The position numbers were made by a program, and so were the translations under genes. Below the pieces are notes generated by a model. That model was not told the origin of the DNA. It saw only the letters and a list, made by a program, of their open reading frames with translations, and searched no databases. A stretch of DNA of 64,000 bases, taken from contig JAJRQC010000069.1 of assembly GCA_024280455.1 (NCBI GenBank), positions 21,356-85,355 on the forward strand, in the 5' to 3' direction. Below, in pieces: positions 45,051 through 54,407 of this stretch (the stretch's first letter is position 1; every line of letters begins with the position of its first letter). Origin of the DNA: Deltaproteobacteria bacterium (GTDB taxonomy: Bacteria > Desulfobacterota > Desulfobulbia > Desulfobulbales > Desulfobulbaceae).

Positions 45051-46325
45051 ATGCTTCAACTCTCATCGTTCGGCAGGCGTTTTTCCCAGGGATCCGGGAT
45101 TCTGTCACTCATGGATGATCTCGGCAATGCTCTTGCCGAGGGGGGAATGCTGATGATGGGTGGCGGCAATCCCGGACATGTCCCTGAGGTCCAGGCCGCC
45201 CTGCGTGAGCAGCTGGTCGGACTCTGTAATGATCCGGTCCGGTTTCAGAAACTCATCGGCATCTATGATTCTCCACCCGGTGATAAGGGGTTTCTGCAGG
45301 CTCTTGCCGATCTGCTCAAGCGTGAATACGGCTGGCAGGTGGGCCCTGAGAATATCTGCCTGACCCAGGGAAGTCAGGGGTCGTTTTTCCTGCTCTTTAA
45401 TATGCTGGCCGGCAGGTTTGAAGACGGATCCCAAAAGAAAATCATGCTCCCCCTGGCGCCCGAGTATATCGGCTATGCAGACCTTGGACTCTGTGATGAT
45501 TTTTTTACCGCAGTCCGGCCCCGGATAGAGTTGCTTGGCGATCATCAGTTCAAGTATCGGGTGGATTTTGATAAATTGAATATCACCGAGGATATTGCCG
45601 CTCTTTGTGTGTCACGACCGACCAATCCCACTGGCAATGTGCTGACCGATGACGAGATCGCGGAGTTGAGTCGCCTGGCAGCTGATAACGATATCCCTCT
45701 GATTCTCGACAACGCCTACGGGGTTCCGTTTCCAGGCATTATATACACAGAGGCAACCCCGTTCTGGAACGAGCAGCTGATTGTCTGTATGAGCCTGTCG
45801 AAATTCGGTTTGCCGGCAGCCCGGACCGGAATAGTGATTGCCCGGCCCGAAATCATTCAGACCCTTGCCGGAATTAATGCCATTTTAAATCTGGCTCCAG
45901 GTAGTTTTGGCGCCATGCTGACCACGGACCTTGTTGCAAGCGGTGAAATAATTCACCTGAGCAGGACCGTGGTCCAACCGTTTTACAGGCGTAAAATGGA
46001 AAAGGCCATGGCTGCTCTGGAAGAATACTTTACCGACCTGCCGTACAGAGTGCATAGCCCTGAAGGCGCCATGTTCCTCTGGCTCTGGTTTAAGGATCTG
46101 CCGATTTCCAGCCGTATTCTGTATGAGCGGCTCAAGGCAAGAAAGGTCCTGGTTGTGTCCGGAGATTATTTTTTTCCGGGCCTGGAACCGGGCTGGCAGC
46201 ATACCCGGGAGTGTTTACGTATTACTTATTCCCAGGACGAACAGGATGTTCGTGAGGGGTTGCGAATAATTGCAGATGAGGTTCGAACCGTCTATAGCCA
46301 AGGTAAGGAGGGTGTTCTTTCGTGA
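45051..46325 (+). CDS. avtA: PLP aminotransferase, valine-pyruvate transaminase (AvtA) type
   Basis: A 424-residue fold-type I aminotransferase. The N-terminal MGGGNPGHVP and LIGIYDSPPGDKGFLQALAD blocks are characteristic of AvtA. The PLP lysine lies in MSLSKFGLPAARTGIVIA. SRPTNPTGNVLTDDEI is the Asn-containing cofactor-binding motif. AvtA exchanges amino groups between valine and pyruvate/alanine. ATG 45051 is selected. It overlaps the MORN gene by 4 bp. Confidence 0.9.
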   Translation: MLQLSSFGRRFSQGSGILSLMDDLGNALAEGGMLMMGGGNPGHVPEVQAALREQLVGLCNDPVRFQKLIGIYDSPPGDKGFLQALADLLKREYGWQVGPENICLTQGSQGSFFLLFNMLAGRFEDGSQKKIMLPLAPEYIGYADLGLCDDFFTAVRPRIELLGDHQFKYRVDFDKLNITEDIAALCVSRPTNPTGNVLTDDEIAELSRLAADNDIPLILDNAYGVPFPGIIYTEATPFWNEQLIVCMSLSKFGLPAARTGIVIARPEIIQTLAGINAILNLAPGSFGAMLTTDLVASGEIIHLSRTVVQPFYRRKMEKAMAALEEYFTDLPYRVHSPEGAMFLWLWFKDLPISSRILYERLKARKVLVVSGDYFFPGLEPGWQHTRECLRITYSQDEQDVREGLRIIADEVRTVYSQGKEGVLS

Positions 46326-47983
46326 AAGGTTTTTTGTATGTTTTGGCGTTGTGTTTATGTATTCCCTCTGTCGCTCATGCCGGCTGTGTTGAAGGTGACT
46401 GCAAGAATGGTATAGGGCGGCTGGAGAGTCCGGACGGACGAGTATATGAAGGCGAGTTTAAATCCGGATATCTCTGGGGCAAGGGGACGCTGAAACTGGC
46501 TGATGGCTCCCGTTATACCGGAGATTTCGTTCGTGGCCGTTATGACGGTATGGGCACCTTGCAGTCTGCAGATGGCCGTAAATATACCGGGCAATTTAAA
46601 AACGGGGTTATCGAGGGCAAGGGAACACTGGTCTCCCCGGATGGCCTGCAGTATAACGGCGAATTTGTTTTGGGTCGTTTTCATGGCCACGGCAGCCTGT
46701 TTTATCCCGACGGCCGTGAGTACACCGGTGATTTCCGCAACAACGTGCTCCATGGGCAGGGCAAGCTGATCTATGCAGACGGCAGTATCTTTGAGGGATC
46801 CTTTAAAGACGGGCGACCCGATGGCGAGGGAACCCGCCGTTACCTCAACGGCAGTCGCTATACCGGTGGCTTTGTCGGTGACAAACGTCAGGGGTATGGT
46901 GTGCTGGAGATGCCGGACGGTTCCCGGTATGAGGGAGAGTTTCAGGATAATTTTTACCATGGCCGGGGCAAACTTGTCTACGATGACGGTCATGTCTATA
47001 CCGGTGAGTTTGAAAAGGGCAGTATCACCGGTAAGGGAACCATGACCTGGCCGGATGGTAAAGAGTACAGCGGTGAATTTGTCGGCGGACAGCCCCAGGG
47101 TCAGGGCACTATGCTTTACAGCGATAAGAGCCGATATGAAGGGGAGTGGAAAAACGGCCGCCGTCAGGGGATGGGTACATTGGAGTACGCCGACGGCAGC
47201 CGTTATGAGGGTACTTTTTCAGCCGGGGAACCCAATGGGTATGGTCGTCTGGAAAGAGCTGATGGAACGGTCTTTGAAGGTCAATTCGCCGGCGGCCGAC
47301 CGGTTGATTCTACTCCACCTCAGAAGGTTGCCGCCCCCTGGCAGGCGAACGCCACGGAGGTCGAGATCCAGGAAGAGGTATCGGGCCCTGCTGTATCAAC
47401 TGATGCTGAAGTTGCGCCGGCCACTCAGGTACATCGCTTTATTCTGAAAAACGGCCAGGTCTATGCCGACGAGGAGACGGTTCCTTATTCCGGCAAGGCC
47501 ACGGTCACGTTGCCTGACGGGAGTATTTACAGCGGTCCGTTTAGGGACGGCCTCATGGAAGGGCAGGGCGCTCTGCAGTATGCCGACGGCAGGAAATATA
47601 CCGGTACGTTCCATCTTGGTAAACGAGAGGGGCAGGGACTCTATATCTATCCCGATGGATCCCGTTATAAGGGTACGTTTAAAAACGGCTTGTTTGACGG
47701 CCGCGGCGTGTATCGGTTCCGTGACGGCAGCGTTTATGAGGGTGATTTTGCCCATGGCCGGTTTTCCGGGCAGGGCAAACTGGTCTACACTGATGGTAAG
47801 GTCTACACCGGTTCATTCAAGAATGACCTGCCCGATGGTTATGGCACGCTTCGCTCGCCGGATGGATCTGTGTATGAAGGCGGGTTTAAACGCGGCCGCA
47901 GGAGTGGTTCCGGTCGCTTGAGTTCTGCCGACGGACAGATGACAAAAGGTGAATTTAAAGATGATCAACTGATTATCCCTTAA
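46322..47983 (+). CDS. Secreted MORN-repeat protein
   Basis: A 553-residue protein with a signal peptide (KGFLYVLALCLCIPSVAHAG) and about 19 MORN repeats of 23 residues (Y-x-G-x-F-x-x-G-x-x-x-G-x-G-x-x-x-x-x-D-G-x-x). The first block of 13 spans residues about 40-325. A Pro/Val/Glu-rich linker precedes a second block of about 6 to the C terminus. MORN repeats form elongated beta structures that bind lipids or proteins; a specific role is unknown. The start is GTG 46322, overlapping the aminotransferase stop (GTGA). The strong repetition at DNA level makes the gene prone to repeat-number change. Confidence 0.92.
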   Translation: MKGFLYVLALCLCIPSVAHAGCVEGDCKNGIGRLESPDGRVYEGEFKSGYLWGKGTLKLADGSRYTGDFVRGRYDGMGTLQSADGRKYTGQFKNGVIEGKGTLVSPDGLQYNGEFVLGRFHGHGSLFYPDGREYTGDFRNNVLHGQGKLIYADGSIFEGSFKDGRPDGEGTRRYLNGSRYTGGFVGDKRQGYGVLEMPDGSRYEGEFQDNFYHGRGKLVYDDGHVYTGEFEKGSITGKGTMTWPDGKEYSGEFVGGQPQGQGTMLYSDKSRYEGEWKNGRRQGMGTLEYADGSRYEGTFSAGEPNGYGRLERADGTVFEGQFAGGRPVDSTPPQKVAAPWQANATEVEIQEEVSGPAVSTDAEVAPATQVHRFILKNGQVYADEETVPYSGKATVTLPDGSIYSGPFRDGLMEGQGALQYADGRKYTGTFHLGKREGQGLYIYPDGSRYKGTFKNGLFDGRGVYRFRDGSVYEGDFAHGRFSGQGKLVYTDGKVYTGSFKNDLPDGYGTLRSPDGSVYEGGFKRGRRSGSGRLSSADGQMTKGEFKDDQLIIP

Positions 47984-48016
47984 GTTTTCTCACACATGAC
48001 GGGCAAGGTGGAAGAG

Positions 48017-48403
48017 ATGCGCTGGCAATATAGAACTATTATTTTTGAGTTTCAAAAGGACGGCCTGCTTGGCGATCGGTTTATTGACGATGAGGAAATG
48101 GAGACAACCCTCAACGAACAGGGCCGTGCCGGCTGGGAACTGATCAGCGCAACCATGGTCCAGGATGGAATCCTGACCCTGTTTAAACGACCGGACCGCC
48201 ATCCCGGTCTTGATACCGAACCCGAAGAGGCGAGTCGTGCGGTTGAAATCGGGGCCGAAACCGGGGCTGATGACCGGGAAACTTTCAGTGCTGAACATAT
48301 CCAGCAGCAGGAACGGGAGCACATCAGAACGCTTGAACAGCAGCGACGACAGGTCATGGAGGAGCAGGAACAGTTCATGGTCGGAGATATAAAAATCAAT
48401 TGA
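48017..48403 (+). CDS. DUF4177-like protein
   Basis: A 128-residue protein. The first 60 residues (MRWQYRTIIFEFQKDGLLGD ... LNEQGRAGWELISATMV) match the small DUF4177 fold, in which G-W-E-L is conserved. The C-terminal part is a Gln/Glu-rich coiled coil (QQQEREHIRTLEQQRRQVME). ATG 48017 is preferred because AGGTGG lies just upstream; an alternative ATG at 47996 adds seven residues without a ribosome site. The function is unknown. Confidence 0.7.
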   Translation: MRWQYRTIIFEFQKDGLLGDRFIDDEEMETTLNEQGRAGWELISATMVQDGILTLFKRPDRHPGLDTEPEEASRAVEIGAETGADDRETFSAEHIQQQEREHIRTLEQQRRQVMEEQEQFMVGDIKIN

Positions 48404-48481
48404 TCCTTTGTTTAAAGGTATTAAATTCCCCTCAAGTGAGAGAAGAAGCACCTTCCCCGGAGTAGAGAGAACACCACCTAG

Positions 48482-49657
48482 ATGCTGTTTTTAGCTGATA
48501 AAACCCTTTTTGCCTGGATGTGCGATATTCGGCGAGCCCTGCACCGGGTACCGGAACTCGCCTACAAGGAGAAACAGACCTCCGCTCTGATAGCCCGGCA
48601 ACTGGATACTCTGGGCATTCCGTACCAGTTGGGACTTGCCGGAGGTACGGGTATTCGGGCTGAAATTAGCGGCGGCAACGGGCGGGGGGCCACTGTTGCC
48701 CTGCGGGCGTATATGGATGGGCTGCCCATAACCGAAGAGACCGGGCTGCCTTTTTCCTCGACCCGGTCCGGAATCATGCATGCCTGCGGCCATGACGGCC
48801 ATGTGGCCATGCTGCTCGGGGCGGCTGCCCTGCTCAAGGATATGGATCTGCCGGGCACTGTGGTTCTGCTCTTTCAACCGGCTGAAGAGTCCGGAAACGG
48901 AGCTGCAGCCATGATTGAGGATCAGGTGCTGACTGGTGTCGATATGATTTTCTCCGGACACATCGACACCCATTATCCGGTGGGTGAGATAACCGTTGAT
49001 GAAGGGTTGATCTGTTCCTATACCGATCCCTTTACCATTGCCATCCACGGCAGCGGCGGACATGCCGCCCGGCCGCATGAAGCGGTCGATTCCGTGGTGG
49101 TTGCCTGTAACCTGGTCATGAACATGCAGACCCTTATTTCCCGCCAGATCAATCCGTCCCATGCGGCGGTTGTGACCGTTGGCCGTATGGAGGCGGGAAC
49201 CGTACATAATGTTATTGCCGAGCATGCCGTTCTCGAGGGAACCATACGCAGTGCGCACCGGGAGACCAGGGAGCGGATCCTGCAGGGGCTTGAACGGGTG
49301 ATCCTGGGTGCTGCCGATATGTGTAATGCGGAAATACGCCTGAAATTTTTTGATAGTCTGCCTGCCGTCATCAACGATATGCAGGCAACGGCCATCGCCC
49401 GGGCCGCTGCAGTTGCAGTGGTCGGAGACAAACGGGTTGTCTCCCAGGGACAGCCCAGCCTCGGCGGAGAGGATTTTTCATTTTATCAGCAGCGGATTCC
49501 CGGCTGCATGGTTCGTTTTGGCGGCCGCAGAGAGGATGGTGCCGTCGGCCCTGCCCATTCCGCCCGCTTTGATTTTGATGAAGAGCTGTTCAGGTATGGT
49601 GCTTCCTGGCTGGCCCATGTTGCCCGTCACGCCTTGAAGTCACTGGAAGAAAATTAA
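48482..49657 (+). CDS. M20-family amidohydrolase (aminoacylase/IAA-amino acid hydrolase type)
   Basis: A 391-residue metallopeptidase-fold amidohydrolase. Metal-binding motifs are HACGHDGHVAMLLGAA, QPAEESGNGAAAMIED (catalytic Glu), FSGHID and the dimerisation-domain GSGGHAARPHEAVDSV. Usual R-A-D-M-D-A-L-P is RAYMDGLPI here. Such enzymes hydrolyse N-acyl amino acids or small amides. It lies 20 bp before a YbdK-like ligase gene and heads a tightly packed run with gamma-glutamyl enzymes, so its substrate may be a gamma-glutamyl or N-acyl peptide (inference). Confidence 0.92.
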   Translation: MLFLADKTLFAWMCDIRRALHRVPELAYKEKQTSALIARQLDTLGIPYQLGLAGGTGIRAEISGGNGRGATVALRAYMDGLPITEETGLPFSSTRSGIMHACGHDGHVAMLLGAAALLKDMDLPGTVVLLFQPAEESGNGAAAMIEDQVLTGVDMIFSGHIDTHYPVGEITVDEGLICSYTDPFTIAIHGSGGHAARPHEAVDSVVVACNLVMNMQTLISRQINPSHAAVVTVGRMEAGTVHNVIAEHAVLEGTIRSAHRETRERILQGLERVILGAADMCNAEIRLKFFDSLPAVINDMQATAIARAAAVAVVGDKRVVSQGQPSLGGEDFSFYQQRIPGCMVRFGGRREDGAVGPAHSARFDFDEELFRYGASWLAHVARHALKSLEEN

Positions 49658-49677
49658 GAATCCGTAGAGCAGAAGTC

Positions 49678-50793
49678 ATGAAAGAGATCGTCTTTGCCGG
49701 AAGCAGACCGTTCACTCTGGGGGTTGAGTTGGAGTTCCAGATTCTGGATCGGCAGACCCTTGATCTTGTTCCCCGGGCTCCTGCTCTACTTGCAGAGGCT
49801 CCTCCCGGTGTCCAGGACAAGGTCGCCCCGGAGTTCATGCGCTCGATTCTCGAAATTCAAACCGATGTCTGCGGCTCTGTTGATGAGGTGGCCGAGGATT
49901 TGAAATCTTCAATTCCCCTGCTTGAACGGATTGCGGTCGAACATGAGAGCCTGCTCTATTCCGCCAGCCTGCACCCCTTCGCCGAGCCCGGTGATCAGTT
50001 ACTCAGCGTTGGTGAACGCTACCAGCGGATTATGGACGAGTTGCAGTATGTGGGCCGCCAGTTTATTGCACAGGGAATGCATGTCCATGTCGGTATCGAG
50101 GACAGGGACGCCGTCATCGGAGTCTGTGATGCCCTGCAGGTCTATCTGCCCATTCTGCTCGCGATCAGTTGTTCTTCACCCTATTTCCGGGGTGAGGATA
50201 CCGGATTCTGTTCGTATCGGACTAAACTCTTTGAAGCCTTGCCCCTGGCCGGTATCTCCGGATATATAGGCTCGTGGCAGGGGTATCTCGATGAGATAGA
50301 CCTGCTCCGTGAAGCCCGGGTGATTCGCGACATTAAAGATCTCTGGTGGGATGTTCGTCCAAGTCCAGGATTTGGAACCGTGGAGGTTCGAATTTGTGAT
50401 ATTCCGTCCAGATTTGTTGAGGTTCTGGGCCTGACAAGCCTGATCCAGGCCCTGTCGGCCGCCTTTGTCGAAGGGCTGGTGCCGCCGACCCGGGTCAGCC
50501 CGCAGATTTTACGTTGCAACAAGTGGCAGGCTGCCCGGCACGGGCTTGACGGTCGCTTCAACGATGCCCTTGGTCTGCTGCCGACGAGGAACCAGAGTCT
50601 ACGGGAGGCTGCTGGAGAACTGCTGGTTGTGCTCAGGCCTTTTTTTGATACCTTTGGCGGCAGAGGACTTGATGCGGTTCGGAATCTGCTGGATGACAGG
50701 ATAAGTGCCGGACGGCAGCGGGAGCTGATGAAACAGCATGGCCGCTTTGAAACCATGATAACCAAAATGCAGGAAACGTATTGGGATGAGTAA
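49678..50793 (+). CDS. ybdK: Carboxylate-amine ligase, YbdK/GCS2 family
   Basis: A 371-residue glutamate-cysteine ligase family 2 protein: FTLGVELEFQILDRQTLDLV, then FMRSILEIQTDVC, GMHVHVGIEDRD (active-site His residues), and GTVEVRICDIPSRF. Members ligate glutamate to cysteine or another amine using ATP; several show weak gamma-glutamylcysteine synthetase activity. No gshB is in the window. It overlaps the next gene (gamma-glutamyltransferase) by 8 bp, a strong hint that the two act on the same gamma-glutamyl compound. Confidence 0.93.
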   Translation: MKEIVFAGSRPFTLGVELEFQILDRQTLDLVPRAPALLAEAPPGVQDKVAPEFMRSILEIQTDVCGSVDEVAEDLKSSIPLLERIAVEHESLLYSASLHPFAEPGDQLLSVGERYQRIMDELQYVGRQFIAQGMHVHVGIEDRDAVIGVCDALQVYLPILLAISCSSPYFRGEDTGFCSYRTKLFEALPLAGISGYIGSWQGYLDEIDLLREARVIRDIKDLWWDVRPSPGFGTVEVRICDIPSRFVEVLGLTSLIQALSAAFVEGLVPPTRVSPQILRCNKWQAARHGLDGRFNDALGLLPTRNQSLREAAGELLVVLRPFFDTFGGRGLDAVRNLLDDRISAGRQRELMKQHGRFETMITKMQETYWDE

Positions 50794-52318
50794 GTATACA
50801 CGATCCGTGGTCGCCACCGGGCATGAGCTGGTCAGTGGAGCAGCGGCGGAAATCTTACGGGCTGGAGGCAATGCCTTTGACGGGGTGGTTGCAGCCGGAT
50901 TTGCCGGAGCAGTCGTCGAACAGACCCTGACCAGCCTTGGCGGCGGTGGTTTCCTGCTGGCCCGGACCGCAGGGAGTCGCGGTGACGCTCAAGAGATTTT
51001 CTTTGATTTTTTTGTCGATACTCCCGGCTGTGGGCTGGGGCACAAGGTCGATCCGCATTTTTACCCGGTGACGGTTGACTTCGGCGGTTCAAAACAGGAT
51101 TTTAATATCGGCCTGGGCTCTATTGCCGTGCCCGGCATCCTCAAGGGCCTGCTTCATGTCCATGAACGGTTGGGTACAATGGATCTGGCCGATGTCCTGT
51201 TTCCGGCCATATCCCTTGCCAGGGGTCATGAACTCAACGAGTTTCAGGCAGGATTTCTCCAGCTGCTGCACCCGATAATGACCATGACCGAGACCGGCCG
51301 CAGGCTGTATGAGCCGGGTGGCAGGTACATGCAGCCCCATGACACCCTGGTCAATCCTGATATGGCGGCATTTCTTGAGCAATTGATTCATGATCGGGGT
51401 GAGAGTTTTTATAAAGGTGAAATTGCACAAAAAATTGATCAGGACATGAGGGAAGGTCAGGGGCTGTTGACCTCTAAAGATCTTGCCGGATATAAAGTGA
51501 TTGAACGGCAGCCAATGTCAGCATCTTTCCGGGGCCGCACCCTGCTGACCGGACCGCCGCCTTCGCTGGGTGGATCCCTGATTGCCCTTTCTCTGGCCCT
51601 GCTGGAGGACATGGATGTGCCGGCCTCATGGGGCAGTCCCGGGCATCTGCTGCGAACAACAGGATTGATGCAGGAGGTTGAGCAGCTGCGCGACCAGGGG
51701 GTCTGCACCCCGGAGGCACTGGCAACCTATCTTGCCGAGGGAAAGATTCCTGAATCCACCGGCCGGATCCGACTCTTTTCCCGGGGCACGACCCATATCA
51801 GTATTGCCGATCACCAGGGGAATGTGGCCTCAATGACCTGTTCCAACGGTGAGGGCTCGGGGTACTTTGTCCCGGGTACCGGTGTCATGCTCAACAATAT
51901 GATGGGTGAGGATGACCTGCATCCGGAAGGTTTCCATTCTTCGCCACCCGGAGAACGGGTAGGTTCCATGATGTCGCCCTCGCTTCTCCTTCATGACGAC
52001 GAGGTTGAACTGGTGATCGGATCCGGGGGCTCCAAAAGAATTCGCACCGCAATCACCCAGGTTCTGACCCAGTTAATTGATTTTAAACGCGAACCTGAGC
52101 TCGCTGTCCAGAGCCCCAGGCTCCATTTTGATGGGGAGGTCCTGCAGATTGAGCCGGGTTTTGCTCCAGAATCCCTTGCTGCTCTCAAAGAGACCCTGTC
52201 GGTGAATATCTGGCAGGAGCAATCGATGTATTTTGGTGGGGTTCATGTCGTTGTTCCCGGCAAATGCGGAGTCGGAGATTCCCGTCGCGGTGGCTCTGTA
52301 GCGGTGGTGGACGTGTGA
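50786..52318 (+). CDS. ggt: Gamma-glutamyltransferase-like Ntn hydrolase
   Basis: A 510-residue protein of the GGT family. The N-terminal VVATGHELVSGAAAEILRAG and GGNAFDGVVAA are typical. The nucleophile Thr is in RGTTHISIADHQGN (autocleavage before the second Thr), with later GEGSGYFVPGTGVMLNN and GSGGSKRI for substrate binding. There is no obvious signal peptide: the sequence starts SKYTRSVVATGHELV, so it may be cytoplasmic, unlike E. coli GGT. It would cleave or transfer gamma-glutamyl groups. It overlaps the YbdK-like gene by 8 bp and the permease gene by 4 bp. Confidence 0.9.
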   Translation: MSKYTRSVVATGHELVSGAAAEILRAGGNAFDGVVAAGFAGAVVEQTLTSLGGGGFLLARTAGSRGDAQEIFFDFFVDTPGCGLGHKVDPHFYPVTVDFGGSKQDFNIGLGSIAVPGILKGLLHVHERLGTMDLADVLFPAISLARGHELNEFQAGFLQLLHPIMTMTETGRRLYEPGGRYMQPHDTLVNPDMAAFLEQLIHDRGESFYKGEIAQKIDQDMREGQGLLTSKDLAGYKVIERQPMSASFRGRTLLTGPPPSLGGSLIALSLALLEDMDVPASWGSPGHLLRTTGLMQEVEQLRDQGVCTPEALATYLAEGKIPESTGRIRLFSRGTTHISIADHQGNVASMTCSNGEGSGYFVPGTGVMLNNMMGEDDLHPEGFHSSPPGERVGSMMSPSLLLHDDEVELVIGSGGSKRIRTAITQVLTQLIDFKREPELAVQSPRLHFDGEVLQIEPGFAPESLAALKETLSVNIWQEQSMYFGGVHVVVPGKCGVGDSRRGGSVAVVDV

Positions 52319-53364
52319 ACAGATATATTCTTAAACGGCTGCTGCTCATGATCCCAACCCTTTTCGGGGTCATGCTCATCACCTTTACCATAACCCAGTT
52401 TGTCCCGGGTGGTCCGGTTGAACGGATGATGACCCAGCTGGAGAACCATGGCGGCGGTGAGGCCGCTGCAGGGAGCGGGGTCGGCCTGTACCAGGGAAAT
52501 CAGGGCCTGGATTCGGACAGGGTTGAGCAGCTGAAAAAGCTGTACGGCTTTGACAAACCGCCCCTGACCCGTTTTGTCTCCATGATGTCTTCGTACCTGG
52601 TTTTTGATTTCGGTCAGTCCTATTATCACCATAAAAGCGTTGCCCAACTGGTGATCTCCAAACTGCCGGTTTCCATGTCGCTGGGGCTCTGGAGCTTTAT
52701 TATTGTCTATTCCGTCTGCATTCCACTGGGGATAGCCAAAGCGGTCCGGGACGGTTCCCGCTTTGATATGCTGACCAGTACGTTTATCCTGGTCGGTTAT
52801 GCTATCCCGGGCTTTGTTCTTGGTATTGTCCTGATTGTTCTTTTCGGCGGCGGTTCGTTCTGGAATATTTTTCCATTACGCGGGTTGGTGTCGGACAACT
52901 GGGCGGACCTTGACTGGATGTCGAAAATTCTTGATTACCTCTGGCATATGGTGCTGCCGATTACCGCTTCCGCCGTCGGCAGTCTGGCGGTTATGACCCT
53001 GCTGACTAAAAACTCGTTTCTTGAAGAAATCCGCAAGCAGTATGTCATGACCGCAAGAGCCAAAGGGTTATCGGAACAACAGGTATTATACAAACACGTT
53101 TTTCGCAACGCCATTATTCCGATTATTACCGGTTTTCCAGGCTCTTTTATCACCGCGTTCTTTACCGGCAGCCTGCTCATTGAGACGATTTTTTCACTCG
53201 ACGGAATGGGGCTGCTCGCCTACGAGTCGGTCCTGAATCGCGACTATCCGGTGGTGCTTGGAACCCTGTATTTTTTCACTATTATCGGGCTTATCTCCCG
53301 CCTGCTCTCCGACCTCAGCTATGTGCTGGTCGATCCGAGGATCAGCTTTGACAAGGTGCAGTAG
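52315..53364 (+). CDS. Oligopeptide ABC transporter permease, YejB/DppB type
   Basis: A 349-residue inner-membrane permease with about six transmembrane helices. The N-terminal RYILKRLLLMIPTLFGVMLI and FVPGGPVERM are standard for DppB/OppB/YejB. The EAA loop is TARAKGLSEQQVLYKHVFRN near residue 245. The start is GTG 52315, overlapping the ggt stop (GTGA). It pairs with the permease 2 bp downstream. No solute-binding protein or ATPase gene accompanies it in the window. Confidence 0.93.
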   Translation: MNRYILKRLLLMIPTLFGVMLITFTITQFVPGGPVERMMTQLENHGGGEAAAGSGVGLYQGNQGLDSDRVEQLKKLYGFDKPPLTRFVSMMSSYLVFDFGQSYYHHKSVAQLVISKLPVSMSLGLWSFIIVYSVCIPLGIAKAVRDGSRFDMLTSTFILVGYAIPGFVLGIVLIVLFGGGSFWNIFPLRGLVSDNWADLDWMSKILDYLWHMVLPITASAVGSLAVMTLLTKNSFLEEIRKQYVMTARAKGLSEQQVLYKHVFRNAIIPIITGFPGSFITAFFTGSLLIETIFSLDGMGLLAYESVLNRDYPVVLGTLYFFTIIGLISRLLSDLSYVLVDPRISFDKVQ

Positions 53365-53366
53365 GT

Positions 53367-54401
53367 ATGGTTTCAGAGAACAGGCCTAAAGATACGCTCA
53401 CCCGCAGGCGTTGGCGTGCTTTTAAAAAGAATCGTCGAGGCTATTATTCGTTGATACTTTTTCTGCTGCTCTTTGTGACCAGTTTATTTGCCGAAGTACT
53501 CAGTAATGATAAACCGTTGCTGGTTATCTATGAGGGACATCAATACTACCCCCTGTTGAAAAGCTATCCGGAAACGGTATTCGGCGGCGATTTTGAAACG
53601 GAAACCGATTATCGGGATCCTTATATTCTGGAGAAGCTGACCAGCGGTACAAACAGGGTGTATTTTCCCCCAAACCCCTACAGCTATAACTCCATAAATT
53701 TAAACCTTGATCAGCCGGTTCCCTCAGCGCCAACCAGGGAAAACCTGCTCGGCACCGATGATCGGGGCAGGGATGTGTTGGCACGGTTGATTTACGGTTT
53801 TCGCCTGTCCGTTCTTTTTGGCTTTGCATTGACCATAGTCGGCACTGTGCTCGGGATTATGGCCGGAGCGGTTCAGGGGTATTTCGGGGGCCGGACTGAT
53901 CTGGTCTTTCAGCGTTTTATCGAGATCTGGAGTGCGATGCCGGAATTGTATCTGCTGATCATCTTTGCCTCGATTTTTAAGCCCAGCCTGCTTTTGTTGC
54001 TGATTTTGCTCTCCATGTTCGGCTGGATGGGACTTTCCGACTATGTACGGGCGGAATTTCTTAAAGGGCGGAACATGGAGTATGTCAAGGCCGCCAAGGC
54101 CCTTGGGGTTGGCAACTTGACTATCATGTACAGGCACCTGCTGCCTAACGGTATGACACCGGTGATCACCTTTCTGCCGTTTCGGATGTCGGGCGCGATC
54201 CTGGCCCTGACCAGCCTTGACTTTCTCGGCCTCGGGGTGCCGCCGTCAACCCCGAGCCTTGGGGAACTACTTGCCCAGGGCAAGGCAAATATTGATGCCT
54301 GGTGGCTGTCGCTTTCCACCTTTCTGGTCCTTGTCGGCATGCTAGTCCTGCTGATCTTTATCGGTGAGGCCCTGCGTGAGGCCTTTGATCCCCGTCGTTG
54401 A
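53367..54401 (+). CDS. Oligopeptide ABC transporter permease, YejE/DppC type
   Basis: A 344-residue permease. The N-terminal cytoplasmic RRWRAFKKNRRGYYSLILF and first helix are followed by a long periplasmic loop (NPYSYNSINLNLDQPVPSAP, LGTDDRGRDVLARLIYG), typical of the DppC/YejE branch. The EAA loop is YVKAAKALGVGNLTIMYRHL near residue 235. It forms the heteromeric channel with the preceding permease; the long loop points to the YejE branch. Transport of glutamyl peptides is suggested by the neighbours only. It ends 6 bp from the convergent FtsX-like gene. Confidence 0.93.
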   Translation: MVSENRPKDTLTRRRWRAFKKNRRGYYSLILFLLLFVTSLFAEVLSNDKPLLVIYEGHQYYPLLKSYPETVFGGDFETETDYRDPYILEKLTSGTNRVYFPPNPYSYNSINLNLDQPVPSAPTRENLLGTDDRGRDVLARLIYGFRLSVLFGFALTIVGTVLGIMAGAVQGYFGGRTDLVFQRFIEIWSAMPELYLLIIFASIFKPSLLLLLILLSMFGWMGLSDYVRAEFLKGRNMEYVKAAKALGVGNLTIMYRHLLPNGMTPVITFLPFRMSGAILALTSLDFLGLGVPPSTPSLGELLAQGKANIDAWWLSLSTFLVLVGMLVLLIFIGEALREAFDPRR

Positions 54402-54407
54402 TCTTTT

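Noticed and set aside
46322..47983. Regular short DNA repeats as a CRISPR array
   Set aside because: They are codon-level repeats of 23-residue MORN units in one open frame. No array with uniform repeats and spacers was seen anywhere.
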